Origin: Clostridium sp031626875
GTDB lineage: Bacteria; Bacillota; Clostridia; Clostridiales; Clostridiaceae
Assembly: GCF_031626875.1 (NCBI RefSeq)
Contig: NZ_JANDMF010000021.1
Span: 23,596 to 87,595, forward strand
Direction: 5' to 3'
Length of the DNA: 64,000 nucleotides
This document shows positions 19,416 to 28,509 of this stretch, one piece after another. Below the pieces are notes generated by a model, which made no database searches, was not told the origin of the DNA, and saw only the letters and a list, made by a program, of their open reading frames with translations. Every line of letters starts with the position of its first letter. Positions within the stretch are counted from its first letter, which is position 1. Position numbers and translations under genes: made by a program.

Positions 19416-19496
19416 AGAAATCGGTAATTAATAAGTGGACAGATTTAACATATATGGGACTAATGGTGTCCCAATATTGTGTAAGGAGGAACGAAA

Positions 19497-20456
19497 ATGA
19501 AAAAGATAGCTATTTTAACAAGTGGAGGAGATGCTCCAGGAATGAATGCTGCTATTAGAGCTGTAGTAAGAACAGCTTTAGAGAATGGCCTTGAAGTAAT
19601 GGGAGTAAAAAGAGGATATGCTGGATTAATTAATGGTGAATTATTCAACATGGACAGAACATCAGTATCAGATATAATTCAAAGAGGTGGAACAGTTTTA
19701 AGAACAGCAAGATGTCTTGAATTCAAACAAGAAGAAGTTAGAAAAAGAGCTGTAAAAATACTTAAAGCTTATGGTGTTGATGCCCTTGTTGTAATAGGTG
19801 GAGATGGTTCTTTTATGGGAGCCAAGCTTTTGTCAAAATTAGGAGTTAAAACAGTAGGTCTTCCAGGTACAATAGATAACGACTTAGCTTACACAGACTA
19901 TACAATAGGATTCGATACAGCACTAAATACTGTAGTAGATGCTATAAATAAAATAAGAGATACCTCTACTTCACATGAAAGAGTTTCAATAGTTGAAGTA
20001 ATGGGAAGACATTGTGGAGATATAGCTGTTCATTCAGGAATAGCAGGTGGAGCAGAAGCTATATTAGTTCCAGAACTAGGATTTGATCAAGATGCTTTAT
20101 GCAGAAAGATTTTAGAAGGTAAAGCAGCTGGAAAAATGCATAACCTAATTATCTTAGCAGAAGGAATTGGTGGAGCGTTTGAACTTGCTAAAGAAGTAGA
20201 AGAAGTAACAGGAATTGAAACAAGAGCAACTATTTTAGGACATACACAAAGAGGTGGAAGCCCAAGTGCATTCGATAGAGTATTATCATCAAAAATGGGA
20301 GCTAAAGCTGTTGAGGTTTTACTAGAAGGAAAGACTTCAAGAGTTATAGGAATCAGAGATAATAAAATAGTTGATGATGATATAGATGAAGCATTAGCTA
20401 TGGAAAGAAAGTTTGATGAAGAATTATACCGTGTAGCTGAAGTGTTATCAAAGTAA
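19497..20456 (+). CDS. pfkA: ATP-dependent 6-phosphofructokinase
   Basis: Phosphorylates fructose 6-phosphate with ATP, the committed step of glycolysis. The 319 residues match bacterial group I PFK. Seen: GGDAPGMN (10-17) for ATP, GGDGS (101-105, Gly104 marking ATP rather than pyrophosphate use), the catalytic TIDND (125-129, Asp127), MGRHCGD for fructose 6-phosphate, and GHTQRGGSPSAFDR. Start ATG with AAGGAGG. pyk lies 70 bp downstream with no terminator between, so lower-glycolysis flux genes are co-expressed. Confidence 0.98.
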   Translation: MKKIAILTSGGDAPGMNAAIRAVVRTALENGLEVMGVKRGYAGLINGELFNMDRTSVSDIIQRGGTVLRTARCLEFKQEEVRKRAVKILKAYGVDALVVIGGDGSFMGAKLLSKLGVKTVGLPGTIDNDLAYTDYTIGFDTALNTVVDAINKIRDTSTSHERVSIVEVMGRHCGDIAVHSGIAGGAEAILVPELGFDQDALCRKILEGKAAGKMHNLIILAEGIGGAFELAKEVEEVTGIETRATILGHTQRGGSPSAFDRVLSSKMGAKAVEVLLEGKTSRVIGIRDNKIVDDDIDEALAMERKFDEELYRVAEVLSK

Positions 20457-20526
20457 TTGGTTACAATTTAATTTATTATATATTGTAAAAGATGAATTTA
20501 AAAGCAAAAAAAGGAGTGTAATTTTC

Positions 20527-21945
20527 ATGAGAAAAACTAAGATGATCTGTACAATAGGTCCAGCTAGTGAAAGTGATGAAATTTTATCAAAGGTTATAGA
20601 AGCAGGTATGAACGCTTCAAGACATAACTTTTCACATGGAGACCATGCTGAACATGGTGGAAGAATAGAAAAGGTTAAGAGACTATCAAAGAAATATAAC
20701 AAAGAAATAGCTATAATTCTTGATACTAAAGGACCAGAAATAAGAACTGGGAAATTTGAACCAAGTAAGCTTGAATTACAAATAGGATCAGATTTCACAA
20801 TATATTCAGGAGAAGAAGTTATAGGAGACACAACTAAGTGTTCAGTAACTTATGCAGGTCTTGCTAATGATGTTAAACCTGGAAACACTATCTTAATAGA
20901 TGATGGTCTAGTTGGATTAACAGTTAAATCAGTAGAAGGAAACAAGGTTCACTGTGTTGTTAATAATACAGGTCTTGTAGGAACTCACAAAGGAGTTAAT
21001 GTTCCAGGAGTTTCAATACAACTTCCTGCTTTAACTGAAAAAGACGCAGCTGATCTTAAGTTTGGTTGTGAAATTGGAGTTACTATGATAGCAGCATCAT
21101 TCATAAGAAAAGTTGATGATGTAAAGGCTATAAGAAAATTATTAGATGAAAATGGTGGAGAACACATTTTAATCTGCTCTAAGATAGAAAACCAAGAAGG
21201 TGTTGACAATATAGATTCTATATTAGAAGCATCAGATGCAATAATGGTTGCAAGAGGAGACCTTGGAGTTGAAATTCCAATAGAAAATGTACCAGCTGTT
21301 CAAAAAATGATTATTCAAAAGTGTAATGCAGCAGGAAAACCAGTTGTAACTGCTACACAAATGCTTGATTCAATGATCAGAAATCCAAGACCAACAAGAG
21401 CAGAAGTATCTGACGTTGCAAATGCTATTTTAGATGGTACAGATGCAATAATGTTATCAGGAGAAAGTGCTAATGGTACATATCCAGTAGAAGCAGTTCA
21501 AACAATGGCTAAAATTGCTGAAGAAACTGAAAAGCAATTAAAGTATGAAGTAGCTGTTTCAACTGCTAAAACTCATACACCAGCAATTTCTGGAGTTATA
21601 TCAAGAGCTACTTGTAATGCTGCAAATGAATTACAAGCTGCTGCAATAATATCATCAACTCAAAGTGGTTCAACTGCTAAGAGAATTTCTCAATGCAGAC
21701 CAGAATGTCCAGTTATAGCTGTAACACCATCAGAAAAGGTAGCTAAACAACTAGCATTCTCATGGGGAGTATTCCCAATCGTTGCTGATAGAATGGAATC
21801 AACAGATGAAATGATGGAAAAATCAGTACAAATAGCTGAAGAGCATGGATTCATAGCAAAGGGAGATACAGTAGTTGTTGCTGCTGGAGTTCCAGTTGAT
21901 AAGATAGGTACAACTAACTTAATGAAGGTTAGTGTTGTAGAATAA
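20527..21945 (+). CDS. pyk: Pyruvate kinase
   Basis: Converts phosphoenolpyruvate and ADP to pyruvate and ATP. The 472 residues match the short clostridial form, without the extra PEP-utiliser-like C-terminal domain found in Bacillus. Seen: RHNFSHGDH and DTKGPEIRTG (substrate and K+ site), the lysine in AASFIRK, IENQEG and MVARGDLGVE (metal site), and TRAEVSDVANA. The C-terminal allosteric-type domain is present. Second gene of pfkA-pyk, closed by a strong terminator. Start ATG with AAGGAG. Confidence 0.98.
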   Translation: MRKTKMICTIGPASESDEILSKVIEAGMNASRHNFSHGDHAEHGGRIEKVKRLSKKYNKEIAIILDTKGPEIRTGKFEPSKLELQIGSDFTIYSGEEVIGDTTKCSVTYAGLANDVKPGNTILIDDGLVGLTVKSVEGNKVHCVVNNTGLVGTHKGVNVPGVSIQLPALTEKDAADLKFGCEIGVTMIAASFIRKVDDVKAIRKLLDENGGEHILICSKIENQEGVDNIDSILEASDAIMVARGDLGVEIPIENVPAVQKMIIQKCNAAGKPVVTATQMLDSMIRNPRPTRAEVSDVANAILDGTDAIMLSGESANGTYPVEAVQTMAKIAEETEKQLKYEVAVSTAKTHTPAISGVISRATCNAANELQAAAIISSTQSGSTAKRISQCRPECPVIAVTPSEKVAKQLAFSWGVFPIVADRMESTDEMMEKSVQIAEEHGFIAKGDTVVVAAGVPVDKIGTTNLMKVSVVE

Positions 21946-21954
21946 TAACTTTTG

Positions 21955-21988
21955 AAAAAGTTTCTGAGAAATCAGAAACTTTTTTTTA
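21955..21988 (+). terminator. Terminator after pyk
   Basis: AAAAAGTTTCTGA (21955-21967) pairs with TCAGAAACTTTTT (21972-21984), loop of four bases, with a long T run. Confidence 0.92.
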
Positions 21989-21990
21989 TT

Positions 21991-22060
21991 GTACAAATAT
22001 ATTAAAAAATCTAGGAAATCATTTACAAAGTTTAATAATTGTTATAAACTATATTTGTAC
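21991..22060 (+). promoter_or_regulatory. bglA promoter flanked by a perfect 11-bp inverted repeat
   Basis: GTACAAATATA (21991-22001) and its exact reverse complement TATATTTGTAC (22050-22060) bracket a promoter made of TTTACA (22022-22027) and an extended -10, TGTTATAAA (22040-22048), though with a short 15-bp spacer. The arrangement would suit a repressor bound at both arms, perhaps the GntR-family protein encoded downstream. This is inference. Confidence 0.5.
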
Positions 22061-22125
22061 CTATAAATTTTATATATTACAATAAATTATTTTTATAGGC
22101 AAAAATATAAAAAGGGGGATTGAAG

Positions 22126-23526
22126 ATGAAATTTCCAAAGGATTTTTTATTCGGTGCAGCATCTGCAGCTTATCAAGTAGAAGGTGCATGGAATGAAGAT
22201 GGAAAGGGAGTATCAAATTGGGATGTATTTTCAAAGATACCAGGTAAGACATTTGAAGGAACAAATGGAGATGTTGCTGTTGACCACTACCATAGGTATA
22301 AAGAAGATGTAAAATTAATGGCAGAAATGGGGCTAGAATCTTATAGATTTTCAGTGTCCTGGCCTAGAGTTATGCCAAATGGAGATGGTGAAGTTAACCA
22401 AAAGGGATTAGATTTTTATAATAATTTAATAGATGAATGTTTAAAGTATGGTATTGTTCCTTTTGTAACTCTTTATCATTGGGACATGCCTCAAGTTTTA
22501 GAAGAAAAAGGTGGCTGGACTAATAAGGCTACAATAGATGCTTTTGTAAAATATGCAGAAACATGTTTTAAAGCTTTTGGAGATAGGGTAAAGCATTGGA
22601 TTACATTTAATGAAACAATAGTATTTTGTAAATCAGGGTATATGAGTGCAGCACATCCACCAGCTATTGAAAATGATCAAAAGAAATATTTCCAAGCAAC
22701 TCATAATGTATTTGTCGCACATGCTAAATCAGTGGAAATATATAAGAAATTAAAGCAGTATGGAGAAATTGGAATAACTCATGTATTCAATCCTGCATTT
22801 AGTATTGATGATAGTGAGGAAAATATAGATGCAGCAAAACATGCTAATTATTTTGAATTGTATTGGTATTATGATCCTATACTAAAAGGAAAATATCCAG
22901 AGTATGTTTCTAATCTATTAAAAGAAAGAGATGCATTTCCTGATATGACTGAAGAAGAATTAGATATATTAAAAAGAAATGCAGACAGTAATGATTTTAT
23001 AGGATTAAATTATTATCAACCAATGAGAGTTGCTAAAAATTATGATATAAATTCTACAGAAAAGCAAGATCCAACTGGAGCAGCTGGTGGAGTTTATTTT
23101 GATAGATACTTTAGATCAGTTGTTATGGAAGATAAAAAATATACTAAATGGGGATGGGAAATATCACCTGATGCCTTTGTAGATGGAGTTAAAATGTTAA
23201 AAGAGAGATATGGTGATGTAAAGTTATATGTTACTGAAAATGGGTTAGGTGACATAGATCAAATTATAGAAGATGAAATAATGGATGTTCCAAGAGCAAA
23301 ATTTATTGAAGAACATTTAAGAGCTGTTAAAACAGCAATTAGTGAAGGAATTAATTTAAAGGGATATTATGCTTGGTCTGTTATAGATTTATTAAGTTGG
23401 TTAAATGGGTATAAAAAGCAATATGGATTTATATATGTAGATCATAAGAATAATCTAGAAAGAAAGAAGAAATATTCTTATCATTGGTATAAAAAAGTTA
23501 TTGAGACAAGGGGAGAAGAACTTTAA
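22126..23526 (+). CDS. bglA: GH1 6-phospho-beta-glucosidase
   Basis: Glycoside hydrolase family 1, 466 residues. The acid/base is Glu163 in FNET and the nucleophile is Glu371 in VTENG. The Ser424, Lys431 and Tyr433 pattern (SWLNGYKKQY) is the phosphate-binding signature of 6-phospho-glycosidases; plain beta-glucosidases have Glu in place of that Ser. So the substrate is probably a PTS-imported phospho-disaccharide such as cellobiose 6-phosphate, although no PTS genes are in this window. I use the ATG at 22126, 7 bp after AAAGGGGG; the TTG two codons earlier is closer than ideal. The adjacent GntR gene is a likely regulator. Confidence 0.93.
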   Translation: MKFPKDFLFGAASAAYQVEGAWNEDGKGVSNWDVFSKIPGKTFEGTNGDVAVDHYHRYKEDVKLMAEMGLESYRFSVSWPRVMPNGDGEVNQKGLDFYNNLIDECLKYGIVPFVTLYHWDMPQVLEEKGGWTNKATIDAFVKYAETCFKAFGDRVKHWITFNETIVFCKSGYMSAAHPPAIENDQKKYFQATHNVFVAHAKSVEIYKKLKQYGEIGITHVFNPAFSIDDSEENIDAAKHANYFELYWYYDPILKGKYPEYVSNLLKERDAFPDMTEEELDILKRNADSNDFIGLNYYQPMRVAKNYDINSTEKQDPTGAAGGVYFDRYFRSVVMEDKKYTKWGWEISPDAFVDGVKMLKERYGDVKLYVTENGLGDIDQIIEDEIMDVPRAKFIEEHLRAVKTAISEGINLKGYYAWSVIDLLSWLNGYKKQYGFIYVDHKNNLERKKKYSYHWYKKVIETRGEEL

Positions 23527-23617
23527 AACTCTTTGGGATAAAAAACTCTTTACTTAATTTGCAAAATATGTTGCAATATAATTATGTAAAAGTTTAACTA
23601 TGTAGGGGGATAAATAA

Positions 23618-24325
23618 GTGGCAATAAAGTATAAAGAAATAGGGAATTCAATAGAAGAACGTATAATATCTGGAGTATACAAACAAAGCAAGAAGCTTCC
23701 TACAGAAGAAGAGTTAATGAGGGAATATATGGTAAGCAGGAATACTATCAGAAAAGCAATTAGTTTGCTTGTTGATAGGGGATATTTATATCAAGTTCAG
23801 GGTAGCGGGATTTTTATAAGACAAACATCCAAAGATGGGTTTATCACATTAGGAAATATGAGAGGATTAACAGGAGATTTTCCATCTAAAAAGATAACTA
23901 CTAAACTTCTAGAGTTAAGGGTAATAGAAGCAAGTGAGGAATTAGCAGAAAAAATGAGATGTGTTGTGGGGACAAATCTCTATTTTGTAAAAAGACTTAG
24001 ATTTTTAGATGATGAAAATTTTGCAGTAGAGTATTCTTATTATAATAAGGATATAGTTCCTTATTTGAATAATGAAATAGTGGAGAAATCTATATATGAA
24101 TATATCCTTAAGGATTTAAAGCTTAATATAGGTTTTGCGGATAAGATGATTTATTGTGATAAATTAGATAATGAGCATAGTGAACTTTTGTGTCTGGATG
24201 AAGGGGATCCAGCCACTATAATAGAAGATACAGTTTTTTTAACAAATGGGTTAATATTTGATATATCAAAAGTGATTTATAATTATAAGATGGCAAAGAT
24301 GTTAAGTTTGGCGAATTATAAATAA
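23618..24325 (+). CDS. GntR/HutC-family transcriptional regulator
   Basis: A 235-residue regulator with an N-terminal winged helix (about 5-70, motif SRNTIRKAISLLVDRG) and a UTRA ligand-binding domain (about 95-230), as in HutC/TreR/BglR-type sugar regulators. Starts with GTG after TAGGGGG. It lies 91 bp downstream of the 6-phospho-beta-glucosidase gene and probably responds to its phospho-sugar substrate (inference). TATAAT at 23577-23582 marks a possible own promoter with a weak -35. Confidence 0.9.
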   Translation: MAIKYKEIGNSIEERIISGVYKQSKKLPTEEELMREYMVSRNTIRKAISLLVDRGYLYQVQGSGIFIRQTSKDGFITLGNMRGLTGDFPSKKITTKLLELRVIEASEELAEKMRCVVGTNLYFVKRLRFLDDENFAVEYSYYNKDIVPYLNNEIVEKSIYEYILKDLKLNIGFADKMIYCDKLDNEHSELLCLDEGDPATIIEDTVFLTNGLIFDISKVIYNYKMAKMLSLANYK

Positions 24326-24438
24326 TGTTAACAAAAAGTTTACAAATCAGACCAAATATATTAGGATATAATGTATATTACAACATAAAATAAGGTATAA
24401 TCTTATTATGGAATTAAATGGCAACTGATTCTGTACTT

Positions 24439-24460
24439 GCACCCGTAAGGGTGCTTTTTT
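24439..24460 (+). terminator. Terminator downstream of the GntR gene
   Basis: GCACCC (24439-24444), GTAA loop, GGGTGC (24449-24454), then seven T. It stands 113 bp after the GntR stop. Confidence 0.9.
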
Positions 24461-24531
24461 TGTTTTTAAGAATAAATTTTAATAATATGTTTAGACTAAG
24501 ATATAAAATGTATTAATTAGGAGTGGGAGAA

Positions 24532-24891
24532 ATGGTTAGATTAAATTGTACAGCAAGAAATTGTGTAAATAATGAAGGTGGATTGTGTGGAGCAAGAGAA
24601 ATCTTAGTTCAAGGGATAAATTCAGATACAAGTGAAAATACATATTGTTCAAGTTTTAGACAGGATACAGTTGTCAATGAAGTTGCAGCTATAGGCAATA
24701 CAAATTTTGCAGGAGAATTAATGCAAATTTTTTCTTCCCAAGATGAAATGGAAATGGGTCCAGTTGTGAATTGTCATGCTAGAAATTGTTTTTATAATGG
24801 GAATGGAATATGTGGAGCTAGAGATATTTCTGTAATGGGAGATGGTGTTACTAATGAAATATCAACAAGATGTGAAACTTTTATTAGATAA
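24532..24891 (+). CDS. DUF1540-domain protein with two repeats
   Basis: A 119-residue protein built from two copies of the DUF1540 module (about 1-44 and 80-119). Each copy has the pattern LNCTARNC or VNCHARNC, then CGAR and a final C with F (CSSF, CETF), giving four cysteines per module that probably bind a metal. Function is unknown; clostridial DUF1540 proteins are often small and expressed around sporulation, but that is only family context. I chose ATG 24532, 8 bp after AGGAG; the in-frame GTG at 24523 overlaps the ribosome site. It is flanked by a terminator upstream and the rlmD promoter downstream, so it is a single-gene unit. Confidence 0.88.
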   Translation: MVRLNCTARNCVNNEGGLCGAREILVQGINSDTSENTYCSSFRQDTVVNEVAAIGNTNFAGELMQIFSSQDEMEMGPVVNCHARNCFYNGNGICGARDISVMGDGVTNEISTRCETFIR

Positions 24892-24916
24892 TAGGTTCAT
24901 AGCTATTATAGATATA

Positions 24917-24925
24917 TGATATAAT
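24917..24925 (+). promoter_or_regulatory. Extended -10 promoter for rlmD
   Basis: TGATATAAT with a weak TTCATA -35 (24896-24901, 18-bp spacer). Transcription would start near 24932, close to the first in-frame ATG, which supports the later TTG start. Confidence 0.5.
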
Positions 24926-24958
24926 TTATTGAAGTCAAATATGAAGGGTGATTTTAAG

Positions 24959-26326
24959 TTGGTAGAAAAGAATAAAGAATATATTTTAGATATAATAGCT
25001 GAAGGTTATGAAGGAGAAGGAATAGCTAAATTAGAAGGCTTTCCAATCTTTATTCAAGGGGCCCTAGCTGGTGAAAAGGTTCGTGTAAAAATTATTAAGG
25101 TTAAAAAGGGTTATGCTTATGGAAAGTTAGAAGAGATAATTGAAACATCAGAGAGTAGAGAAGTTCCACCATGTACATATTTTAAAAGATGTGGAGGATG
25201 CTCTATTCAACATATGAGTTATGAAAAACAATTAGATTTTAAGTGGGAAAGAGTAAAAGATTGTATTTCTAAAATAGGGGGATTGTCTAAGGAATTAGTT
25301 AAATATCCACTAGGAATGGAAAGCAATCCATATAGATATAGAAATAAGGTACAACTTCCAATAGGTAAAGTTAATGGAGAAGTAGTAGTAGGATTTTATG
25401 CTCCAAGAAGTCACAATATAATAGACATAAACAGTTGTTTGATACAAGATGAGGTAGCAGATAGCGTTAGCAATATAACTAGAGAATGGATAGTTAAAAA
25501 TAACATAGAACCTGTTACTTTAGATGGAGAGTATAATCCTAAAGGAATAGTAAGACATATAATGATAAGAAAAGGCTTTAAGACTGGGGAAGTGATGGTA
25601 GTCTTAGTTGCTAGTACTAAAGATATACCTAACTTGAATGAATTAAAAGAATCGCTTATTGATTCTATAGAAGGAATTAAAAGTATTGTATTAAATGTAA
25701 ATCCTAAAAATACTAATGTTATATTAGGAGAAGAGTGTATAACTATATATGGTAGTGATACTATACAAGATTACATAGGTGAATTTAAGTTTAATATTTC
25801 ACCATTATCATTTTTTCAAGTTAATCCAGTTCAGACAGAAGTTTTATATAATAAAGCATTAGAATTTGCTGGACTTACAGGAAAAGAAACTGTGTTTGAT
25901 GCTTATTGTGGGACAGGAACTATAACTTTATTCTTATCTAAAAAAGCTAAGAAGGTATATGGAGTTGAAGTAATAGAGCCAGCAATTATTAACGCTTGGG
26001 AAAATGCTAAGATTAATTCTGTGGATAATGTTAAGTTTTCTGTGGGTAAGTCTGAAGATGTTATTCCTTCATTAATAAATGATGGGATAAAAGCTGATGT
26101 TATTGTTGTAGATCCACCAAGAAAAGGGTGTGATGTTAAACTGCTTCATGCTATAGGAGAAACAAAACCTGAGAGAGTTGTTTATGTTTCATGTGATCCT
26201 AGTACTTTGGCTAGGGATTTGAAGATATTAGAGGAAGCTGGATATAGGCCTGTGGAAGTACAGCCTGTGGATATGTTTCCTCAGACAGCACACGTTGAGA
26301 ATGTTGTGAAGCTAGTAAGAAAATAA
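24959..26326 (+). CDS. rlmD: 23S rRNA (uracil-5-)-methyltransferase RlmD/RumA family
   Basis: SAM-dependent methylation of a uridine in 23S rRNA. The 455 residues hold a TRAM domain (about 5-65), an Fe-S cluster site starting with Cys72, Cys78 and Cys81 (CTYFKRCGGC), and the Rossmann methyltransferase domain with DAYCGTGTITL (SAM), DPPRKG, and the catalytic Cys412 in VSCDPSTLARDL. I chose TTG 24959 after AAGGGTGAT; ATG 24941 is inside the likely transcript start. Whether it makes m5U1939, m5U747 or both is not decided by sequence (Bacillus RlmCD does both). Confidence 0.92.
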   Translation: MVEKNKEYILDIIAEGYEGEGIAKLEGFPIFIQGALAGEKVRVKIIKVKKGYAYGKLEEIIETSESREVPPCTYFKRCGGCSIQHMSYEKQLDFKWERVKDCISKIGGLSKELVKYPLGMESNPYRYRNKVQLPIGKVNGEVVVGFYAPRSHNIIDINSCLIQDEVADSVSNITREWIVKNNIEPVTLDGEYNPKGIVRHIMIRKGFKTGEVMVVLVASTKDIPNLNELKESLIDSIEGIKSIVLNVNPKNTNVILGEECITIYGSDTIQDYIGEFKFNISPLSFFQVNPVQTEVLYNKALEFAGLTGKETVFDAYCGTGTITLFLSKKAKKVYGVEVIEPAIINAWENAKINSVDNVKFSVGKSEDVIPSLINDGIKADVIVVDPPRKGCDVKLLHAIGETKPERVVYVSCDPSTLARDLKILEEAGYRPVEVQPVDMFPQTAHVENVVKLVRK

Positions 26327-26461
26327 TCAAATATTCTTGTATTGTAATATTCTTATATTCTTTAGAATATGCTGGAAAAATGCGAGTTTTCAGGAGTTTG
26401 ATTGCAAAAGTACATGATTTTATAAGTTTTAAAAAGAAAAAATATAAATACATTATTATGA

Positions 26462-26498
26462 AACAGTGATTTAAGGATTACTGTTCTTGATCTTTTTA
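26462..26498 (+). terminator. Terminator after rlmD
   Basis: AACAGTGAT (26462-26470) pairs with ATTACTGTT (26477-26485), loop TTAAGG, then CTTGATCTTTTT. Confidence 0.75.
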
Positions 26499-26505
26499 TA
26501 AGAAG

Positions 26506-26554
26506 AAAGCCAGTTGAAAATATTTTTTAAATGAAGTTATTTAAGCTGGCTTTT
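26506..26554 (-). terminator. Terminator of the convergent AraC gene
   Basis: AAAGCCAGTT (26506-26515) pairs with AAGCTGGCTTT (26543-26553). On the minus strand the hairpin is followed by a T-rich tail (CTTTCTTCTT). Confidence 0.65.
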
Positions 26555-26565
26555 AGTTATATGTC

Positions 26566-27411
26566 TTAGAGTTGAAATTTATTTGCCCATTTTGCATGTT
26601 TACGATAATATTTTTTATGATATTGTTTTGGAGTTAATCCTACCTGATCTTTAAATACTTTTATAAAATGACTACTAGAACTAAAGGCAAGAAATTGTCC
26701 AATTTCAGTTTGGGTATAATCAGAGTAGAGAAGCATATTTTTTGCAGCTTCAATTCTCTTTGACCTAATATATTCTTGAATGGTTATACCTTTTTCTTTT
26801 TTGAATAAAATAGCTAGGTAGTTAGGTGACAAGGATACTTGATTGGCAAGTTCTTGCAAAGTAAGCTTGTAATGTAAATGATAATAGATATAGTCCATAC
26901 ATTCACGAATGGGCTTACTATATTTAATGTTAAATGAATCACTATCACATGTTTGTTCCGATACTTGATATGAATAATGTATGGCAGCCATTTTCTCTGT
27001 GAAAGTGGTAATCATATTTGTTTGAAGTTCATAGATGTCTTGAACAGTAAAACATTTGTCCAAACCTTGGATGAATAAGTCACTCATATTATAAGCTTCC
27101 TGTTCATCCATACCTCCTTCAATACAGAAACGGGTAGCAAGTGTTGTAGAAGCAACAAATAAATATTTTTTATCAAAAATGGGGTCCTCAGAAAGTTTTC
27201 CAGCTATACCAGTTCTAAATAGTCTTTTACTTTCCTCAATACTTCGAATATCCCCATCTCGTACATATTCATATTGAAGGAGTTCTTCGTCATAGGAATG
27301 ATGATAATGAACTTTTTCACGCTGTAAGAAGGTTGTATAAATCAGTTTTGATTCTATATTTTTGTCAATATTATTATTTAATTTTGATTGATATTCTTGC
27401 TTTTTACTCAT
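26566..27411 (-). CDS. AraC-family transcriptional regulator
   Basis: A 281-residue regulator. The C-terminal ~100 residues are the AraC/XylS double helix-turn-helix (motifs LTLQELANQVSLSPNYLA and IGQFLAFSSSSHFIKVFKD, ending VGLTPKQYHKKY). The N-terminal ~170 residues resemble the YesN-type cytoplasmic domain with no clear ligand motif. ATG start with GAGAGG on the minus strand. It is divergent from the dehydrogenase fragment, acetyltransferase and aldo/keto reductase genes, the usual layout for a regulator of the neighbouring operon (inference). Base composition here looks less AT-rich than in the core genes. Confidence 0.88.
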   Translation of the reverse strand: MSKKQEYQSKLNNNIDKNIESKLIYTTFLQREKVHYHHSYDEELLQYEYVRDGDIRSIEESKRLFRTGIAGKLSEDPIFDKKYLFVASTTLATRFCIEGGMDEQEAYNMSDLFIQGLDKCFTVQDIYELQTNMITTFTEKMAAIHYSYQVSEQTCDSDSFNIKYSKPIRECMDYIYYHLHYKLTLQELANQVSLSPNYLAILFKKEKGITIQEYIRSKRIEAAKNMLLYSDYTQTEIGQFLAFSSSSHFIKVFKDQVGLTPKQYHKKYYRKHAKWANKFQL

Positions 27412-27594
27412 GGCGTAATCCTCTCAATAAAAATTCTTATAAAAAATCAGAATTAATTGATGAATAGATTATATCATGATTCGTAAGATTATGATATTTT
27501 ATATGTTTTTTTTTAGTATGATTAGAAAGTAACAGAATTAAGATAAAGGATTCTGATATTTTCCACTAGGAGTAAGAACACAGATATAAAATTG

Positions 27595-27636
27595 CCATGT
27601 CAATGAATTGAGACTGTCATGGAATAATGTTAGATA
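27595..27636 (+). promoter_or_regulatory. Promoter and dyad upstream of the oxidoreductase operon
   Basis: TTGAGA (27608-27613), 17-bp spacer, TAGATA (27631-27636). CCATG (27595-27599) and CATGG (27618-27622) form an inverted pair around the -35 and could be an AraC-type operator. Promoter moderately likely, operator tentative. Confidence 0.4.
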
Positions 27637-27668
27637 TTAATAAAGATAAATAAAAAAGGAGACTAGAT

Positions 27669-28331
27669 ATGTATAACCCATCTATGTTTCCAACACTATC
27701 CATAGTGGATTCGGATCTTATGATGAGTGTTCCGCTTAAATTCACTGCATATCAAGGAATGGATGCATTCTTCCATGCTTCTGAAAGTGTTATCAATAAG
27801 AATCAACATCCAATGGGTGAGATGTTTGCATTGAAAGCCATTGAACTGATTGCAGAAAATCTACCTATTGCATATAATGATGGTAATAATAAAGAAGCTC
27901 GTGCCAATATGGCTCTTGCAAATACACTTGCAGGTTATTATATGCTTTGTACTTCAGCACATACCATTGAACATGTAATGGGAAGTTATCATGAAGATTT
28001 AGTTCATGGTGCAGGTCTTATTATGACTGCACATGCATATTATGATTTCTTTGCAGAAAGAAAAGCTGCAGAGGAGCCAATGATTAAGATGGCTAAAACT
28101 ATGGGAGTGAAAAATCCAACAAGTGGAAAAGATTTCATAAAGGCACTTGATGATCTTATTGCAGCAGTTGGTTGCTCTGAGCTTAAAATGAGTGAGGCTG
28201 GAATCACAAAAGATGAATTAAAGTTATATCCTCAGAGAGTACATGAAGTACTTGGTGGTGATATTACAGCAGATCCATTACCATTGTCTGATGAAGATTA
28301 TTTAGAAATTTATGAAAAGTCATATAAATAA
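27669..28331 (+). pseudogene. N-terminally truncated iron-containing alcohol dehydrogenase
   Basis: The 220 residues match only the C-terminal, all-helical metal-binding domain of iron-dependent alcohol dehydrogenases. The metal ligands look intact (GMDAFFHASES; HTIEH and HEDLVHGAG), but the ~170-residue N-terminal Rossmann part with the GGGSxxD dinucleotide motif is missing, and no remnant of it is visible in the 257 bp upstream. Full members have about 380-390 residues; compare the intact homologue at 56769-57899. A good ribosome site (AAAAAAGGAG) and promoter precede the ATG, so the fragment may still be translated. It cannot bind NAD(P)H as usual, so I call it a pseudogene, with a repurposed domain as the alternative. 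Confidence 0.75.
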
Positions 28332-28509
28332 GTCAAAAATAGAATGAATACAGAATAAGTGGAGAATATAGACAATTCTTCACTTGTTTTATTACAAGGA
28401 TGTTGAAGATGTCTTGTATGAAGATATGGAGCAAAATTGTTTGTGAGAATGAGAATTTAAAAGAAGAGTATGTATGTTCTTTTATAAGGTTTTTTGGAGG
28501 GTTAAAACA

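Larger units (their letters stand above)
19119..19496 (+). other. Gene-free stretch between dnaE and pfkA
   Basis: This 378-bp gap holds the dnaE terminator (19125-19175), a stand-alone TATAAT (19309-19314) with no good -35 at the right distance, and the strong pfkA promoter (19387-19415). The rest is AT-rich, without an open frame or a recognisable riboswitch. Confidence 0.7.

Noticed and set aside
24339..24460. Possible small RNA between the GntR and DUF1540 genes (TTTACA, TATAAT and a strong terminator)
   Set aside because: The -35 to -10 distance is 22 bp and the second TATAAT lacks a -35; the hairpin is explained as the GntR terminator.
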